From assembly GCF_009184895.1 (NCBI RefSeq), contig NZ_WESE01000007.1, forward strand, positions 124,001 through 188,000: a DNA stretch of 64,000 bases, read 5' to 3'. A program made the position numbers and the translations under genes. The notes below the pieces were generated by a model that was given only the letters and a program-made list of their open reading frames with translations, was not told where the DNA came from and did not search any database. Shown piece by piece: positions 45,621 to 54,941 of the stretch (position 1 is the first letter of the stretch; the number at the start of each line of letters is the position of its first letter). The stretch is from Nostocoides sp. F2B08 (GTDB taxonomy: Bacteria; Actinomycetota; Actinomycetes; Actinomycetales; Dermatophilaceae).

Positions 45621-45905
45621 TCACGTGTTCGTCGGTCCGTCTGTCGCACCGGCCCGCATGCCGACGGCGCGGCGGTCGAACCGCATGACCACGCCCGGGG
45701 CGACCTCGAGCTGCACGACGCGCTCATCGGTGGAGACGATGCGGCCGTAGAGGCCGGAGGTCATGAGCACCTCGTCCCCCACCGACACCGATGCCTGGAA
45801 CTCCTGCATGGCACGGGCCCGTCGCCGCTGGCTGAGCACGAGAGCGGCGAGGAGAAGCAGCGGGAGCAGCAGGATGAGCAACGATGCGGCATTGCCGGAG
45901 TTCAT
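45621..45905 (-). CDS. yajC: Preprotein translocase subunit YajC
   Basis: 94 aa. A single N-terminal transmembrane helix (LLILLLPLLLLAALVL) is followed by RRRARAMQEFQASVSVGDEVLMTSGLYGRI-type sequence typical of YajC, the small SecDF partner. First gene of yajC-secD-secF, separated from ruvB by a hairpin. Confidence 0.93.
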   Translation of the reverse strand: MNSGNAASLLILLLPLLLLAALVLSQRRRARAMQEFQASVSVGDEVLMTSGLYGRIVSTDERVVQLEVAPGVVMRFDRRAVGMRAGATDGPTNT

Positions 45906-45926
45906 GCGGGTCTCTCTGACGAGGTG

Positions 45927-45956
45927 GGGTGGCCAAGGTGGGAGTCTAGGCCACCC
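45927..45956 (-). terminator. Hairpin terminator after ruvB
   Basis: GGGTGGCC (45927-45934) and GGCCACCC (45949-45956) make a perfect 8-bp stem with a 14-base loop, 4 bases after the ruvB stop and before yajC. No U-tract follows. Confidence 0.6.
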
Positions 45957-45960
45957 GGGC

Positions 45961-47163
45961 CTAGGATCCGAGTCGGCCGACCGACGACGAGGGTGTCTCC
46001 TCGTCGAACGGCAGGGTCGAGGCAGTGGTTCCGGCTGCTGCGAGCGGCGGACTCAGGCCGAGATGGGCGAAGGCGGTCGCGGTCGCGAGACGACCTCGTG
46101 GGCTGCGCACCATGAAGCCCTCGCGGACCAGGAACGGCTCGGCGACAGTCTCCACGGTCTCGGTCTCCTCGCCGACGGCGATGGCCAAGGTGGAGAGCCC
46201 CACGGGCCCGCCCCCGAAGCGGGTGCACAGGGCCGACAGGACCGCGCGGTCGAGACGATCCAGGCCGGCCTGGTCGACGTCGAAGAGGGCGAGTGCGGCC
46301 CGCGCGTCCTCCCGAGTCACCCGGTGACCCGGACTGCCATGCACCTCGGCGTAGTCGCGGACACGCCGGAGCAGACGGTTCGCGATGCGAGGCGTCCCCC
46401 GAGAGCGACCGGCGATCTCGACGATGGCCTCGTCGTGCGTCCGGACGTCGAGCAGACCGGCCGAGCGCCGGAGGATCGTCGCCAGGTCGGCGACGTCGTA
46501 GTAGTCGAGATGCCCAGTGAAACCGAAACGGTCACGAAGCGGCGCCGGCAGCAGGCCCGCCCTCGTCGTCGCACCGACGACGGTGAATGCGGGGAGCTCG
46601 AGTGGGATGGCCGTCGCTCCGGGACCCTTGCCGACGATGACATCGACGCGGAAGTCCTCCATGGCGAGGTAGAGCATCTCCTCGGCAGCGCGGCTCATCC
46701 GGTGGATCTCGTCGAGGAAGAGCACCTCTCCCTCGTCCAGCGAGGACAGGATCGACGCCAGGTCGCCCGCGTGCTGGATCGCCGGGCCGCTCGTCACCCG
46801 GATCGGACGCTCCAGCTCGGCGGCGACGATCATCGCGAGCGTGGTCTTGCCGAGGCCGGGTGGTCCCGAGAGAAGGACGTGGTCGGGCGCGGCGCCTCGC
46901 TGTTTCGCCGCGGCCAGGACGAGCCCGAGCTGGTCGCGCACTCGAGGCTGCCCGGGGAACTCGCTGAGCCTGCGGGGCCGCAGGGCGGCCTCGACCGTTC
47001 GCTCGTCCTCCCCGCCCGGCACCGGGTTGGCGTCGACGACTCGGGGGGTGCCAGCCGTGTCGAGACTTTCCGCCCGGCTCAGGTCACCGTCCGGCACGTC
47101 CGCCTTCCGCGCCGGGTCTTCGTGGGCCGAACCCTCGTGAATGTCGTTCGTGTAGCCGGTCAT
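45961..47163 (-). CDS. ruvB: Holliday junction helicase RuvB
   Basis: 400 aa. [14 protein letters not shown], Walker [12 protein letters not shown], Walker [10 protein letters not shown], the sensor GATTRAGLL and a C-terminal winged helix are all RuvB features. An N-terminal extension of about 50 acidic residues makes it longer than the usual ~340. It drives branch migration with RuvA. It overlaps ruvA by 4 bases (ATGA) and is the last gene of ruvC-ruvA-ruvB. Confidence 0.97.
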   Translation of the reverse strand: MTGYTNDIHEGSAHEDPARKADVPDGDLSRAESLDTAGTPRVVDANPVPGGEDERTVEAALRPRRLSEFPGQPRVRDQLGLVLAAAKQRGAAPDHVLLSGPPGLGKTTLAMIVAAELERPIRVTSGPAIQHAGDLASILSSLDEGEVLFLDEIHRMSRAAEEMLYLAMEDFRVDVIVGKGPGATAIPLELPAFTVVGATTRAGLLPAPLRDRFGFTGHLDYYDVADLATILRRSAGLLDVRTHDEAIVEIAGRSRGTPRIANRLLRRVRDYAEVHGSPGHRVTREDARAALALFDVDQAGLDRLDRAVLSALCTRFGGGPVGLSTLAIAVGEETETVETVAEPFLVREGFMVRSPRGRLATATAFAHLGLSPPLAAAGTTASTLPFDEETPSSSVGRLGS

Positions 47164-47765
47164 GTTCGCAGCCCTCGAAGCGCCAACCGCAACAGCGTGG
47201 AGACGTCCCGCTCATCCGGATGCTCCCGCGCCACGGCGGACACTGTGTCGCCGGCCTGCTTCGCCGAGTAGCCCAGTCCGGTCAACGCCTCCGTCACCTG
47301 TGCGCGCCAGTCGTCGCCGCCGCCGCGAGCGGCATCCGTGGGTGCGCTCCCCGTGCCCGGGGCGGCGTGGCCGACCTTGTCGCGCAGTTCGAGGACGAGG
47401 CGCTCGGCCGACTTCGCACCGATGCCCGGCACGCGAGTCAGAGCCTTCGTATCCCCCTCGGACAGCGCCTTGCGCAGATCATCCGGACCCATGACGGAGA
47501 GCATGGCAAGGGCGATGCGCGGTCCCACACCGGAGACGCTCTGCACCGTCTCGAACATGTCGCGCTCGTCGACAGATCCGAAACCGTAGAGGGTGAGGGC
47601 GTCCTCGCGGACCACGAGGGTGGTCGCCAAGAGCAGCTGCGACCCGGTCCGGGACGCCGCGGCGGTCGCCGGCGTGGTGTGCACGAGAAGACCCACCCCG
47701 CCCACTCCGAGTACCACGCGGTCGAGCGCCGCATGCTCGACGACACCTGCGAGTGAGGCGATCAT
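47160..47765 (-). CDS. ruvA: Holliday junction protein RuvA
   Basis: 201 aa. The OB-fold N-terminal domain starts [11 protein letters not shown]; two helix-hairpin-helix motifs are in [15 protein letters not shown] and [19 protein letters not shown]. The C-terminal domain III ([15 protein letters not shown]) binds RuvB. It overlaps the stop of ruvC by 4 bases. Confidence 0.97.
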   Translation of the reverse strand: MIASLAGVVEHAALDRVVLGVGGVGLLVHTTPATAAASRTGSQLLLATTLVVREDALTLYGFGSVDERDMFETVQSVSGVGPRIALAMLSVMGPDDLRKALSEGDTKALTRVPGIGAKSAERLVLELRDKVGHAAPGTGSAPTDAARGGGDDWRAQVTEALTGLGYSAKQAGDTVSAVAREHPDERDVSTLLRLALRGLRT

Positions 47766-48268
47766 CGCCCGGCTGCCAGACGCTCTAGCCGCTCGCTCGC
47801 CCCACCGCGCCAGGCGTGGCACACCGCGAGCGCGAGAGCGTCCGCAGCGTCGGCCGGCCGGGGCGGCTCCTCGAGGCCGAGGATGCGCTGCACCATCGCC
47901 GTGACCTGACGTTTGTCGGCCCGACCCGAGCCGGTGACGGCCGCCTTGACCTCGGTCGGGGTGTGGAACGCGACCGGAAGCCCGGCGCGAGCCGCGACGA
48001 GGATGGCGATGGCGCTCGCGTGCGCAGTCGTCATCACCGACGCGACGTTCACGTCGGCGAACACCCGCTCGACGGCGACCCGGTCGGGTGTGAACCGCTC
48101 GAGCCAGACCTGGAGCTGCTCCTCGAGGTAGAGGAGCCGCTCCCCTGGCTCGGCGTCGCGTGGTGTGCGCACCACACCGACGGCCACCATGGTGGCTCGG
48201 CCGGGCCGGGCGTCGACGACCCCGAGACCACATCGGGTCAGTCCGGGGTCGACACCGAGGACGCGCAT
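47762..48268 (-). CDS. ruvC: Holliday junction endonuclease RuvC
   Basis: 168 aa. Catalytic acids are visible at D7 ([12 protein letters not shown]), E67 (VAVERVF) and in the C-terminal [12 protein letters not shown] segment. It cuts Holliday junctions resolved by RuvAB. The operon start is preceded by a LexA-type box 49 nt upstream, so the three genes should be SOS-induced. Confidence 0.97.
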   Translation of the reverse strand: MRVLGVDPGLTRCGLGVVDARPGRATMVAVGVVRTPRDAEPGERLLYLEEQLQVWLERFTPDRVAVERVFADVNVASVMTTAHASAIAILVAARAGLPVAFHTPTEVKAAVTGSGRADKRQVTAMVQRILGLEEPPRPADAADALALAVCHAWRGGASERLERLAAGR

Positions 48269-48316
48269 ACGGGCGACACCACCTTGGTCGAGGAGACGGA
48301 CTGCACGGACGGGCTA

Positions 48317-48328
48317 GAACACCTGTTC
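48317..48328 (-). promoter_or_regulatory. LexA (SOS) box upstream of ruvCAB
   Basis: GAAC-ACCT-GTTC matches the core GAACN4GTTC of the Gram-positive/actinobacterial LexA box. The flanking bases (TA on the left, GG on the right) depart from the ideal TC...GA. A wider CGGGCTAG/CTAGCCCG dyad (48310-48317, 48339-48346) overlaps it and might act as a yebC terminator. Confidence 0.8.
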
Positions 48329-48429
48329 GGACGACACGCTAGCCCGACACGACGGTTGCGCAGCGCCCAACACGCCGGGTCGATCGGATCGGTCGGCTCG
48401 CGGCTTCGTCTGCCGACCGCCGCCGCAGG

Positions 48430-49191
48430 TCAGTCCTCGTCGTCCAGCTGGGCGAGGACCTCGTCGGGGATGTCGCCGTTGGCGAACACGTTCTGGACGT
48501 CATCGGAGTCTTCGAGGGCGTCGATGACCCTGATCATCCTGCGGGCACCCTCGAGATCGAGCGGAACCTGCAGGCTCGGAACCCAGGAGGCCTCGGCTGA
48601 GTCGTACTCGACTCCGGCGTCCTGGAGGGCGGTCCGCACGGCGACGACGTCGCTGGCCTCCGAGACCACCTCCCACGTCTCCCCATTGTCTCCGATCTCC
48701 TCGGCACCGGCCTCGAGGACGACCTCGAGCAGCCCGTCCTCGTCAGGCGCTGCCTCCTTCGGGACGATCACGACACCCTTGCGGTTGAAGAGGTAGGAGA
48801 CGGAACCGGGATCGGCGAGTGTGCCGCCGTTGCGGGTGAGCGCGGTACGCACCTCGGCGGCCGCGCGGTTGCGGTTGTCCGTGAGGCACTCGATGAGGAT
48901 GGCCACACCTCCGGGGGCGTAGCCCTCGTACGTGATGGTCTCCCAGTCCGACCCTCCGGCTTCGGCACCGGAGCCACGCTTGACCGCGCGGTCGATGTTG
49001 TCGTTGGGGACCGAGGACTTCTTGGCCTTCTGGATGGCGTCGTAGAGAGTGGGGTTGCCCGCCGGGTCGCCACCACCCGTTCTGGCAGCCACCTCGATGT
49101 TCTTGATGAGCTTGGCGAACAGCTTGCCTCGCTTGGCGTCGATCGCAGCCTTCTTGTGCTTGGTCGTCGCCCACTTGGAGTGGCCGCTCAT
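48430..49191 (-). CDS. yebC: YebC/PmpR family transcription/translation factor
   Basis: 253 aa. [24 protein letters not shown] at the N-terminus (20-residue core [20 protein letters not shown]) and YEGYAPGG...ECLTDNRNR are family signatures. YebC proteins include DNA-binding regulators and, in recent work, factors for translation of proline-rich motifs. It lies 161 bases upstream of ruvC and 120 bases downstream of pdxT. ATG 49191 is chosen over GTG 49194. Confidence 0.95.
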   Translation of the reverse strand: MSGHSKWATTKHKKAAIDAKRGKLFAKLIKNIEVAARTGGGDPAGNPTLYDAIQKAKKSSVPNDNIDRAVKRGSGAEAGGSDWETITYEGYAPGGVAILIECLTDNRNRAAAEVRTALTRNGGTLADPGSVSYLFNRKGVVIVPKEAAPDEDGLLEVVLEAGAEEIGDNGETWEVVSEASDVVAVRTALQDAGVEYDSAEASWVPSLQVPLDLEGARRMIRVIDALEDSDDVQNVFANGDIPDEVLAQLDDED

Positions 49192-49311
49192 CACTACCTA
49201 CCTTCGCGCGTCGTCGTGCGTGCGCCGGGCCCGTGCGTTCCGTCCCGGCCAGAGCCGACTGCCGATCCTACCGGCAGGCCCGACACGGTCCCACCACCGT
49301 CGCCCCTGTGG

Positions 49312-49920
49312 TCAGCGGCTGCCGACGAGGTCGTCGACGAACATCCGGTGGACCCGGAGGTCGCCGGTGACCTCCGGGTGGAACGACGTCGCAAGGAGCC
49401 GACCCGCGCGGACGGCGACCGGATGGGAGACACCGTCGCGCTCGACGCTCGCGAGAACCTCGACCGAGTCACCGTGGTGCTCGACCCAGGGTGCGCGGAT
49501 GAAGACCGCCCGCACGGGGTCGGACCCGAGACAGTCGATGACCAGGTCGGCCTCGAAGGAGTCGACCTGCCGTCCGAACGCGTTGCGTCGGACCGTGATG
49601 TCGAGTCCACCGAGGGTCCTCTGGTCCGCGCGCCCCCCGACGAGCCGGTCGGCGAGCATGATCATTCCCGCGCAGCTCCCGAAAACCGGCAGACCGGAGC
49701 GGATCGCCGAGGTGAGCGGCGCATACAGCCCGAATGCTCGCACGAGCTTGTCCATGACGGTCGACTCCCCCCCAGGGATGACCAGTCCGGCAATTCCCTC
49801 GAGGTCGCCGGGCCGGCGAACCGCGCGGGGCTCGGCCCCGACCGCGACGAGCGCGGCGGAGTGCTCGCGAACGTCGCCCTGAACCGCGAGGACGCCGATC
49901 TGCGGCCTGCCGGCTACCAC
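49312..49920 (-). CDS. pdxT: Pyridoxal 5'-phosphate synthase glutaminase PdxT
   Basis: 202 aa. [13 protein letters not shown] at the N-terminus, IPGGEST, the nucleophile Cys83 in FGSCAGMIM, and the His-Glu pair in SFHPEVTGD are all present. It supplies ammonia to PdxS for vitamin B6 synthesis. The GTG start overlaps the pdxS stop by 7 bases. Confidence 0.97.
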   Translation of the reverse strand: MVAGRPQIGVLAVQGDVREHSAALVAVGAEPRAVRRPGDLEGIAGLVIPGGESTVMDKLVRAFGLYAPLTSAIRSGLPVFGSCAGMIMLADRLVGGRADQRTLGGLDITVRRNAFGRQVDSFEADLVIDCLGSDPVRAVFIRAPWVEHHGDSVEVLASVERDGVSHPVAVRAGRLLATSFHPEVTGDLRVHRMFVDDLVGSR

Positions 49921-50903
49921 CCGCGCTCGGCGAGGCGGTGGGGCACGGGGATCGAGTCCACGCTGATCCCGACCATGGCCTCGCCCAGCCCACGGGAGAC
50001 CGCGGCGATCACGTCGGGGTCGTCGTAGAAGGTCGTGGCCCGCACGATCGCCTCTGCCCGTTGGGCCGGGTTGCCCGACTTGAAGATTCCGGACCCGACG
50101 AAGACGCCCTCGGCTCCGAGCTGCATCATCATCGCGGCGTCGGCCGGCGTCGCGATCCCGCCTGCCGTGAACAGGACGACCGGCAGACGGCCGGCCTGCG
50201 CGACCTCACTGACCAGGTCGTACGGCGCCTGCAGCTCCTTGGCCGCGACGTAGAGCTCGTCCTCCGGCAGCGACTGGAGCCGACGGATCTCCTGCCGGAT
50301 CCGGCGCATGTGGGTCGTCGCGTTGGAGACGTCGCCGGTCCCGGCCTCGCCCTTCGAGCGGATCATCGCTGCGCCCTCGGTGATACGGCGCAGCGCCTCA
50401 CCGAGGTTGGTGGCGCCGCAGACGAAGGGGACCGTGAAGGCCCACTTGTCGATGTGGTGCTCGTAGTCCGCCGGCGTGAGCACCTCGGACTCGTCGATGT
50501 AGTCCACGCCGAGGCTCTGTAGGACCTGGGCCTCGACGAAGTGACCGATCCGAGCCTTCGCCATGACGGGGATCGAGACCGCCTCGATGATCCCGTCGAT
50601 CATGTCGGGGTCGCTCATCCGCGAGACTCCCCCCTCGGCCCGGATGTCAGCGGGGACGCGTTCGAGAGCCATCACGGCGACGGCGCCAGCATCCTCGGCG
50701 ATCTTCGCCTGCTCGGGCGTGACGACATCCATGATGACGCCACCCTTGAGCATGTCGGCCATCCCGCGCTTGACGCGGTTCGTGCCCGTGCCGGTGGTGG
50801 CGGAGCCGGGAGTGCCGGAACCGGGCGCCGCCGGGTCGGTGGTCGCGAAGCCGGGCGAGGATGGTCCCGCGGAGGCGGTCTGCGGGTCGGTGTGGGTGCT
50901 CAT
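49914..50903 (-). CDS. pdxS: Pyridoxal 5'-phosphate synthase lyase PdxS
   Basis: 329 aa. [17 protein letters not shown], the Lys of MAKARIGHF, and [29 protein letters not shown]-type sequence identify PdxS, which forms PLP from ribose 5-phosphate, glyceraldehyde 3-phosphate and ammonia from PdxT. About 45 residues of Ser/Thr/Pro/Gly extend the N-terminus. It is the upstream partner of pdxT in one operon. Confidence 0.97.
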   Translation of the reverse strand: MSTHTDPQTASAGPSSPGFATTDPAAPGSGTPGSATTGTGTNRVKRGMADMLKGGVIMDVVTPEQAKIAEDAGAVAVMALERVPADIRAEGGVSRMSDPDMIDGIIEAVSIPVMAKARIGHFVEAQVLQSLGVDYIDESEVLTPADYEHHIDKWAFTVPFVCGATNLGEALRRITEGAAMIRSKGEAGTGDVSNATTHMRRIRQEIRRLQSLPEDELYVAAKELQAPYDLVSEVAQAGRLPVVLFTAGGIATPADAAMMMQLGAEGVFVGSGIFKSGNPAQRAEAIVRATTFYDDPDVIAAVSRGLGEAMVGISVDSIPVPHRLAERGW

Positions 50904-50929
50904 GCGATGAAGTGTAGGTCTGAGCAGAC

Positions 50930-51523
50930 TCAGGCCTGGTAGCGCACCTCGTCGTCGAACTCGACGGTCTCGGGAAGGGGTGCCCGGCCCGCGAGCCGGA
51001 AGAGCCGGACGGTTCCCTTTCGACGCACGCGCTGGACCTCGGTGACGGCCTGGTTGTGGAACCTGCGGGCCAGCTGGACCCGAAGTGCCGTCGCCTCGAT
51101 CCGTCCGAGCACCTCCTCCGCCGCCACCCCGCCGCGCACCCGCACGTCCGCGAGGGTCTCCGCGGTCAGGGCGACCGAGAAGGCCTCGGTCAGGTTGGAC
51201 TCCGCCGCCTCCCGGCCGCTGAAGGTCTGGCCGTGCAGGAGGTCGGACCCGTGCCGCTCACCAGCACGCTCCGCACCGGCCCGCTCCAGCGAGTGGGACG
51301 CGGCGTCGACGAGGAGGAGGGACGTGGCCGGGTCCAGCAGACCGGACGTGCCGAGCTCGAGGGCGGACTCCGCGCGACGGATGACCTGCGCATCGAGCGC
51401 CGCCAGAGATCCCTCGACCTTGGCGTGAAGCCTGTCGAGCCTGGCCGCGGAGTAGGTGAGGTACCACGCCAGGAGGACGAACCCGACGAGGGCGAGCGCG
51501 ACCCACGTGATCGTCTCCATCAT
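50930..51523 (-). CDS. Single-TM conserved actinobacterial protein
   Basis: 197 aa. An N-terminal transmembrane helix ([17 protein letters not shown]) is followed by helices carrying [24 protein letters not shown] and [20 protein letters not shown], then a [12 protein letters not shown] end. The arrangement resembles LemA-like proteins. It lies between pimA and pdxS in other actinomycetes and has no known role. The start overlaps the pimA stop by 4 bases. Confidence 0.78.
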   Translation of the reverse strand: MMETITWVALALVGFVLLAWYLTYSAARLDRLHAKVEGSLAALDAQVIRRAESALELGTSGLLDPATSLLLVDAASHSLERAGAERAGERHGSDLLHGQTFSGREAAESNLTEAFSVALTAETLADVRVRGGVAAEEVLGRIEATALRVQLARRFHNQAVTEVQRVRRKGTVRLFRLAGRAPLPETVEFDDEVRYQA

Positions 51524-52713
51524 CCGCGACCACCCTCGGAACGGCGGCGGGGCCGAACGATCCGGGACCACAGCCCGGTCTCCTCGACATCGGCGGCGGC
51601 GTCCGCGGTCTGCGTCACCGTCTCGTAGACGGCCAGGATCTGGGCCGCGACGACCGGCCAGTCGTACCTCCGGGCCCGCTGCTGCCCGGCGGAGCGGAGT
51701 CGGGCTCGCTCCGCGTCGTCGCCGAGCAGCCCGAGCACGGCGGCGGCGCACGAGTCGGGGTCCCCGGTCGTGAACAGGCGGCCGTTGGCCTGGCCGTCGA
51801 GGACGGCGGTGAAGGCGGCGAGGTCGCTCGCCACGACGGGGGCGCCGGCAGCCATCGCCTCGACGAGCACGATGCCGAAGCTCTCACCTCCGGTGTGCGG
51901 TGCCACGTAGGCGTCGACCGAGGCGAACAGAGCGGCTTTGTCCTCGTCGCTGATCAGACCGAGGAACGTGCAGGCCGCGCCGACCTGCGGGCTCATACGC
52001 TCCCGGGCAGCGGCCACGTCTCCGGGACCGGCGATGAGCAGGCGCGCCCTGGGCCGGTCGCGGAGGATGCGCTCCATGGCCGCGCTGATGACGGGTAGAC
52101 CCTTGCGCGGTTCGTCGATCCGACCGAGGAACGCCAGGGTGGGCGCGCTGGGTGTCCCGCGCCACTCGTCCCGGGCCTCGGCCCGGGCGAAGTCGTCGAC
52201 GCACACGCCATTGGGGATCACCACCGCGTCCCCACCCAAGTGCGAGGTGACGGTCCGGCGGGCCGCCTCGGAGACGGCGATGCGTCCGACGATCTTCTCG
52301 AGCGAGGGACGCAGGAGGGGGTAGGCCGCCTGCATCGCTCTCGAACGCAGGTTGGACGTGTGGAAGGTCGCGACCACGGGGGCGTCCGTGGCCCAGAGGG
52401 TGAGAACCGAGACGCTCGGGGTCACCGGCTCGTGGATGTGCACGACGTCGAAGTCCCCCTGCTCCAGCCACCGCGTGGTGCGCGCCGAGGTCACGGGCCC
52501 GAAGGTCAGCCGGGCTACCGACCCGTTGTATCGCACCGGCACCGCCCGTCCCGACGAGGTGAGATAGGCCGGCAGGTCCAGATCGTCGTCCGCAGGTGCG
52601 AGCACCTCGACCTCGTGACCGAGTCCGAGGAGGTACTCGGTGAGGTCCCGGACGTGGAACTGCACCCCGCCCGGGACGTCGAACGAGTAGGGGCAGACCA
52701 TCCCGACCTTCAT
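51520..52713 (-). CDS. pimA: Phosphatidylinositol alpha-mannosyltransferase PimA
   Basis: 397 aa. A GT-B glycosyltransferase of family 4: YSFDVPGGVQFHVRDL at the N-terminus, IVIHE-like VVHIHEP, IPNGVCVDDF and HTGGESFGIVLVEAMAAG, which carries the ExxxxxxxE pair. It transfers mannose from GDP-mannose to phosphatidylinositol, the first step of PIM synthesis on the cytosolic leaflet. The context (acyltransferase, pgsA, HIT) is the conserved PIM operon. Confidence 0.95.
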   Translation of the reverse strand: MKVGMVCPYSFDVPGGVQFHVRDLTEYLLGLGHEVEVLAPADDDLDLPAYLTSSGRAVPVRYNGSVARLTFGPVTSARTTRWLEQGDFDVVHIHEPVTPSVSVLTLWATDAPVVATFHTSNLRSRAMQAAYPLLRPSLEKIVGRIAVSEAARRTVTSHLGGDAVVIPNGVCVDDFARAEARDEWRGTPSAPTLAFLGRIDEPRKGLPVISAAMERILRDRPRARLLIAGPGDVAAARERMSPQVGAACTFLGLISDEDKAALFASVDAYVAPHTGGESFGIVLVEAMAAGAPVVASDLAAFTAVLDGQANGRLFTTGDPDSCAAAVLGLLGDDAERARLRSAGQQRARRYDWPVVAAQILAVYETVTQTADAAADVEETGLWSRIVRPRRRSEGGRG

Positions 52714-52738
52714 CGGGCCGGTCTCACGTGCGGGCCGC

Positions 52739-53680
52739 TCACGATGCGACCCTCGCAGGGTCGAGGTGGCGAACGAACACCCGCTGCATCATGTGCCAGT
52801 CGACCGTGTGCATCCGCACCTCGTCGCCCAGGACGGCGGCGCACGACGCCGTCATCGCCTGCACCGCGCGGTGCCTGGACTCCCCCGCCGGCGCCGGAAC
52901 ACGGTCGTGGAACGTGATGACACTGCGCCACCCGCCGGGGCCGTCCGGGGCCGGCTCGTAGTGGATCGAGACCGGGTGCAAGCTGCTCCCGGTGTCGTAG
53001 GCGAGGGCGGCCGGACCGATCGCGACCCGGCTGCGATCACCGGCGAAGTCGACCTCGAGACCGCGCCGCGTGAGGTCCCTGTCCGCGAGCAACGGGATGA
53101 CGACGGGTTCGGCGGCCGCCTCCCGGAGGAGCTCGTAGACGTCGCCACCCCCGGTCAGGGGGATGATGCGCATCCCGAGCCGTTGGCGGAAGTCCAGGAA
53201 CTCCTCGAAGACCGGTTCAGGTCGCAGCCGCTCGGCGACGGTGACGACCGGCCCGAGGTGCCGTGTGGCCCAGGCGCCCGCCATGTCCCAGTTGCCGAGG
53301 TGCCCGAGGAAGCACACGACGGCGCGGCCCTCGTCCAGCGCGCCGCGAACCGGTCCGTCGCCGACGACCCGGACCGCCCGGGTGAGCGCGTCCGGCTCGA
53401 GCTCGGGCAGCCGGAAGGCCTCGCACCAGTACCTCAAGTAGGACCGGGCACCCGCGCGAACGAGCCGGTCGAGCTCCTCGTCGCCGAGATCCGGATGAAC
53501 CGTGCGGTAGTTGTCGCGTAGCCGACGCACGGATCCTCCGTCCTGACGCACCATGGCATCGGCGATCCGGTCGAATACCGCGTATGCGGTGCGCTCCGGG
53601 AGCAGTCGGACCGCCTTCCACCCGAGCCGGTACCCAGCGACGACGATCGCGTCCTGGGCCCGGTGGCGCGCGCCGGTCAT
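52739..53680 (-). CDS. Phosphatidylinositol mannoside acyltransferase (PatA type)
   Basis: 313 aa, LpxL/HtrB-like acyltransferase fold. GHLGNWDMAGAW holds the catalytic His and Asp (HxxxxD), followed by LADRDLTRRGLEVDF. It should acylate the mannose of PIM1/PIM2 using acyl-CoA. It overlaps the pgsA stop by 4 bases and precedes pimA by 25 bases. Confidence 0.93.
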   Translation of the reverse strand: MTGARHRAQDAIVVAGYRLGWKAVRLLPERTAYAVFDRIADAMVRQDGGSVRRLRDNYRTVHPDLGDEELDRLVRAGARSYLRYWCEAFRLPELEPDALTRAVRVVGDGPVRGALDEGRAVVCFLGHLGNWDMAGAWATRHLGPVVTVAERLRPEPVFEEFLDFRQRLGMRIIPLTGGGDVYELLREAAAEPVVIPLLADRDLTRRGLEVDFAGDRSRVAIGPAALAYDTGSSLHPVSIHYEPAPDGPGGWRSVITFHDRVPAPAGESRHRAVQAMTASCAAVLGDEVRMHTVDWHMMQRVFVRHLDPARVAS

Positions 53681-54291
53681 ACCCGCTCGGAGAGCGTCTG
53701 CCGTCGCACCTCGAGCATGCGCTGGACGATCGTGACCAGACTGGCCAGGGCGAGCAGCGCGAGCACGACCGTCAGCAGGATCTCGGGGGCGCCGAGGCCG
53801 ACGAACCCGGTGGCCGCGAGGACGAGCACGAGTCGCTCGGCCCGCTCCGCGATGCCGACGTTGGCCGTCAGGCCCAACCCTTCAGCGCGTGCCCGGGCGT
53901 ACGACACGACCATGCCCAGGATGAGGCAGGCCAGCGCGAGACCGGCCATGATCGCGTTGTCGCCCGACCCGGCGTACCACAGCACCAGACCGCCGAAGAT
54001 CGCGGCGTCGGCGATCCTGTCGAGGGTGCTGTCGAGGAACGCGCCCCAGCGCGTGGAGCGGTCGTTCATCCGCGCCATGATTCCGTCGAGCGTGTCGAAG
54101 AACACGAACGCCGTGATGACGAGTGTGCCCGTCAGGAACTCCCGGCGCGGGTAGAACGCAAGGGAGCCGAAGCAGACACCGAGGGTGCCGACGATCGTCA
54201 CGACGTCGGGGCTCACCCCGAGTTTGATGAGGAGCCTCGCGACCGGCGTCAGGAGCCGGGTGACGAAGGCGCGCGCGTACTTGTTCAGCAT
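53677..54291 (-). CDS. pgsA: CDP-alcohol phosphatidyltransferase (PI-phosphate synthase type)
   Basis: 204 aa, six transmembrane helices. The CDP-alcohol signature is seen as DGIMARMNDR...GAFLDSTLDR, with the order D-G-x2-A-R-x8-G-x3-D-x3-D intact. Its place in front of the PIM acyltransferase and pimA supports phosphatidylinositol phosphate synthase rather than phosphatidylglycerophosphate synthase. ATG 54291 is preferred; TAGGCT lies 10 nt upstream on the minus strand, so the leader is only a few bases. Confidence 0.92.
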   Translation of the reverse strand: MLNKYARAFVTRLLTPVARLLIKLGVSPDVVTIVGTLGVCFGSLAFYPRREFLTGTLVITAFVFFDTLDGIMARMNDRSTRWGAFLDSTLDRIADAAIFGGLVLWYAGSGDNAIMAGLALACLILGMVVSYARARAEGLGLTANVGIAERAERLVLVLAATGFVGLGAPEILLTVVLALLALASLVTIVQRMLEVRRQTLSERV

Positions 54292-54301
54292 GACGCTGGT
54301 C

Positions 54302-54324
54302 AGCCTAGCGGCCACCCGTAGGAT
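54302..54324. promoter_or_regulatory. Divergent promoter pair pgsA/HIT
   Basis: TAGGCT on the minus strand (54302-54307) serves pgsA and TAGGAT on the plus strand (54319-54324) serves the HIT gene, with 7 nt to its ATG. The boxes are 11 bases apart, so the two -35 regions overlap the opposite promoter. Confidence 0.55.
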
Positions 54325-54331
54325 CGACGCC

Positions 54332-54904
54332 ATGACGACCCCTGAGCGGGACGCGCCCTCCGCCCCGCCGGAGTCCGTCGACGCCAGGGATCTGGCCGGT
54401 GTGGCGGACGGCTTCGAGCGGCTGTGGACGCCACACCGGATCGCCTATATCCGCGCGGAGCGTCCGACGTCGGATCCGGGGGACGGCTGCCCCTTCTGCG
54501 TGGCGCCGACCCGCGCGGACGGGGACGGGCTCATCGTGCACCGCGGTGAGTGGTGCTACGTCGTGATGAACCTCTTCCCCTACAACCCCGGTCACATCCT
54601 CGTGTGTCCCTACCGACACGTCTCGCTCTATGTCGACCTGACCGACGAGGAGACGCGCGAGTTCACCGCTCTGACCAAGGCCGGACTCGTGGCCCTGCAG
54701 AGCTCCTCACAGCCGGCCGGCTTCAACATCGGGATGAACCAGGGCGAGATCGCCGGCGCCGGCGTGGCGGCTCATCTGCACCAGCACATCGTCCCCCGGT
54801 GGGGCGGGGATGCGAACTTCCTCCCGATCATCGCGCGGACCAAGGCGGTCCCCATGCTCATCGAGGACGTTCGACGTCAGCTCATCGAGGCCTGGCCGAC
54901 GTAG
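54332..54904 (+). CDS. HIT-family nucleotide hydrolase/transferase
   Basis: 190 aa. The catalytic histidine triad is HLHQHIVPRW. CPFCVAPTRADGDGLIVHRG and NPGHILVCPYRH also match the AP4A phosphorylase/HIT group. The mycobacterial equivalent (Rv2613c, from memory) is an AP4A phosphorylase, so diadenosine tetraphosphate breakdown is likely. The ATG has no ribosome-binding site and follows TAGGAT by 7 nt (leaderless). It converges on thrS with 37 bases between stops. Confidence 0.93.
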   Translation: MTTPERDAPSAPPESVDARDLAGVADGFERLWTPHRIAYIRAERPTSDPGDGCPFCVAPTRADGDGLIVHRGEWCYVVMNLFPYNPGHILVCPYRHVSLYVDLTDEETREFTALTKAGLVALQSSSQPAGFNIGMNQGEIAGAGVAAHLHQHIVPRWGGDANFLPIIARTKAVPMLIEDVRRQLIEAWPT

Positions 54905-54941
54905 GCCGACGTGGGACGCCCTCAGGGGTTCGCTGACCGGT

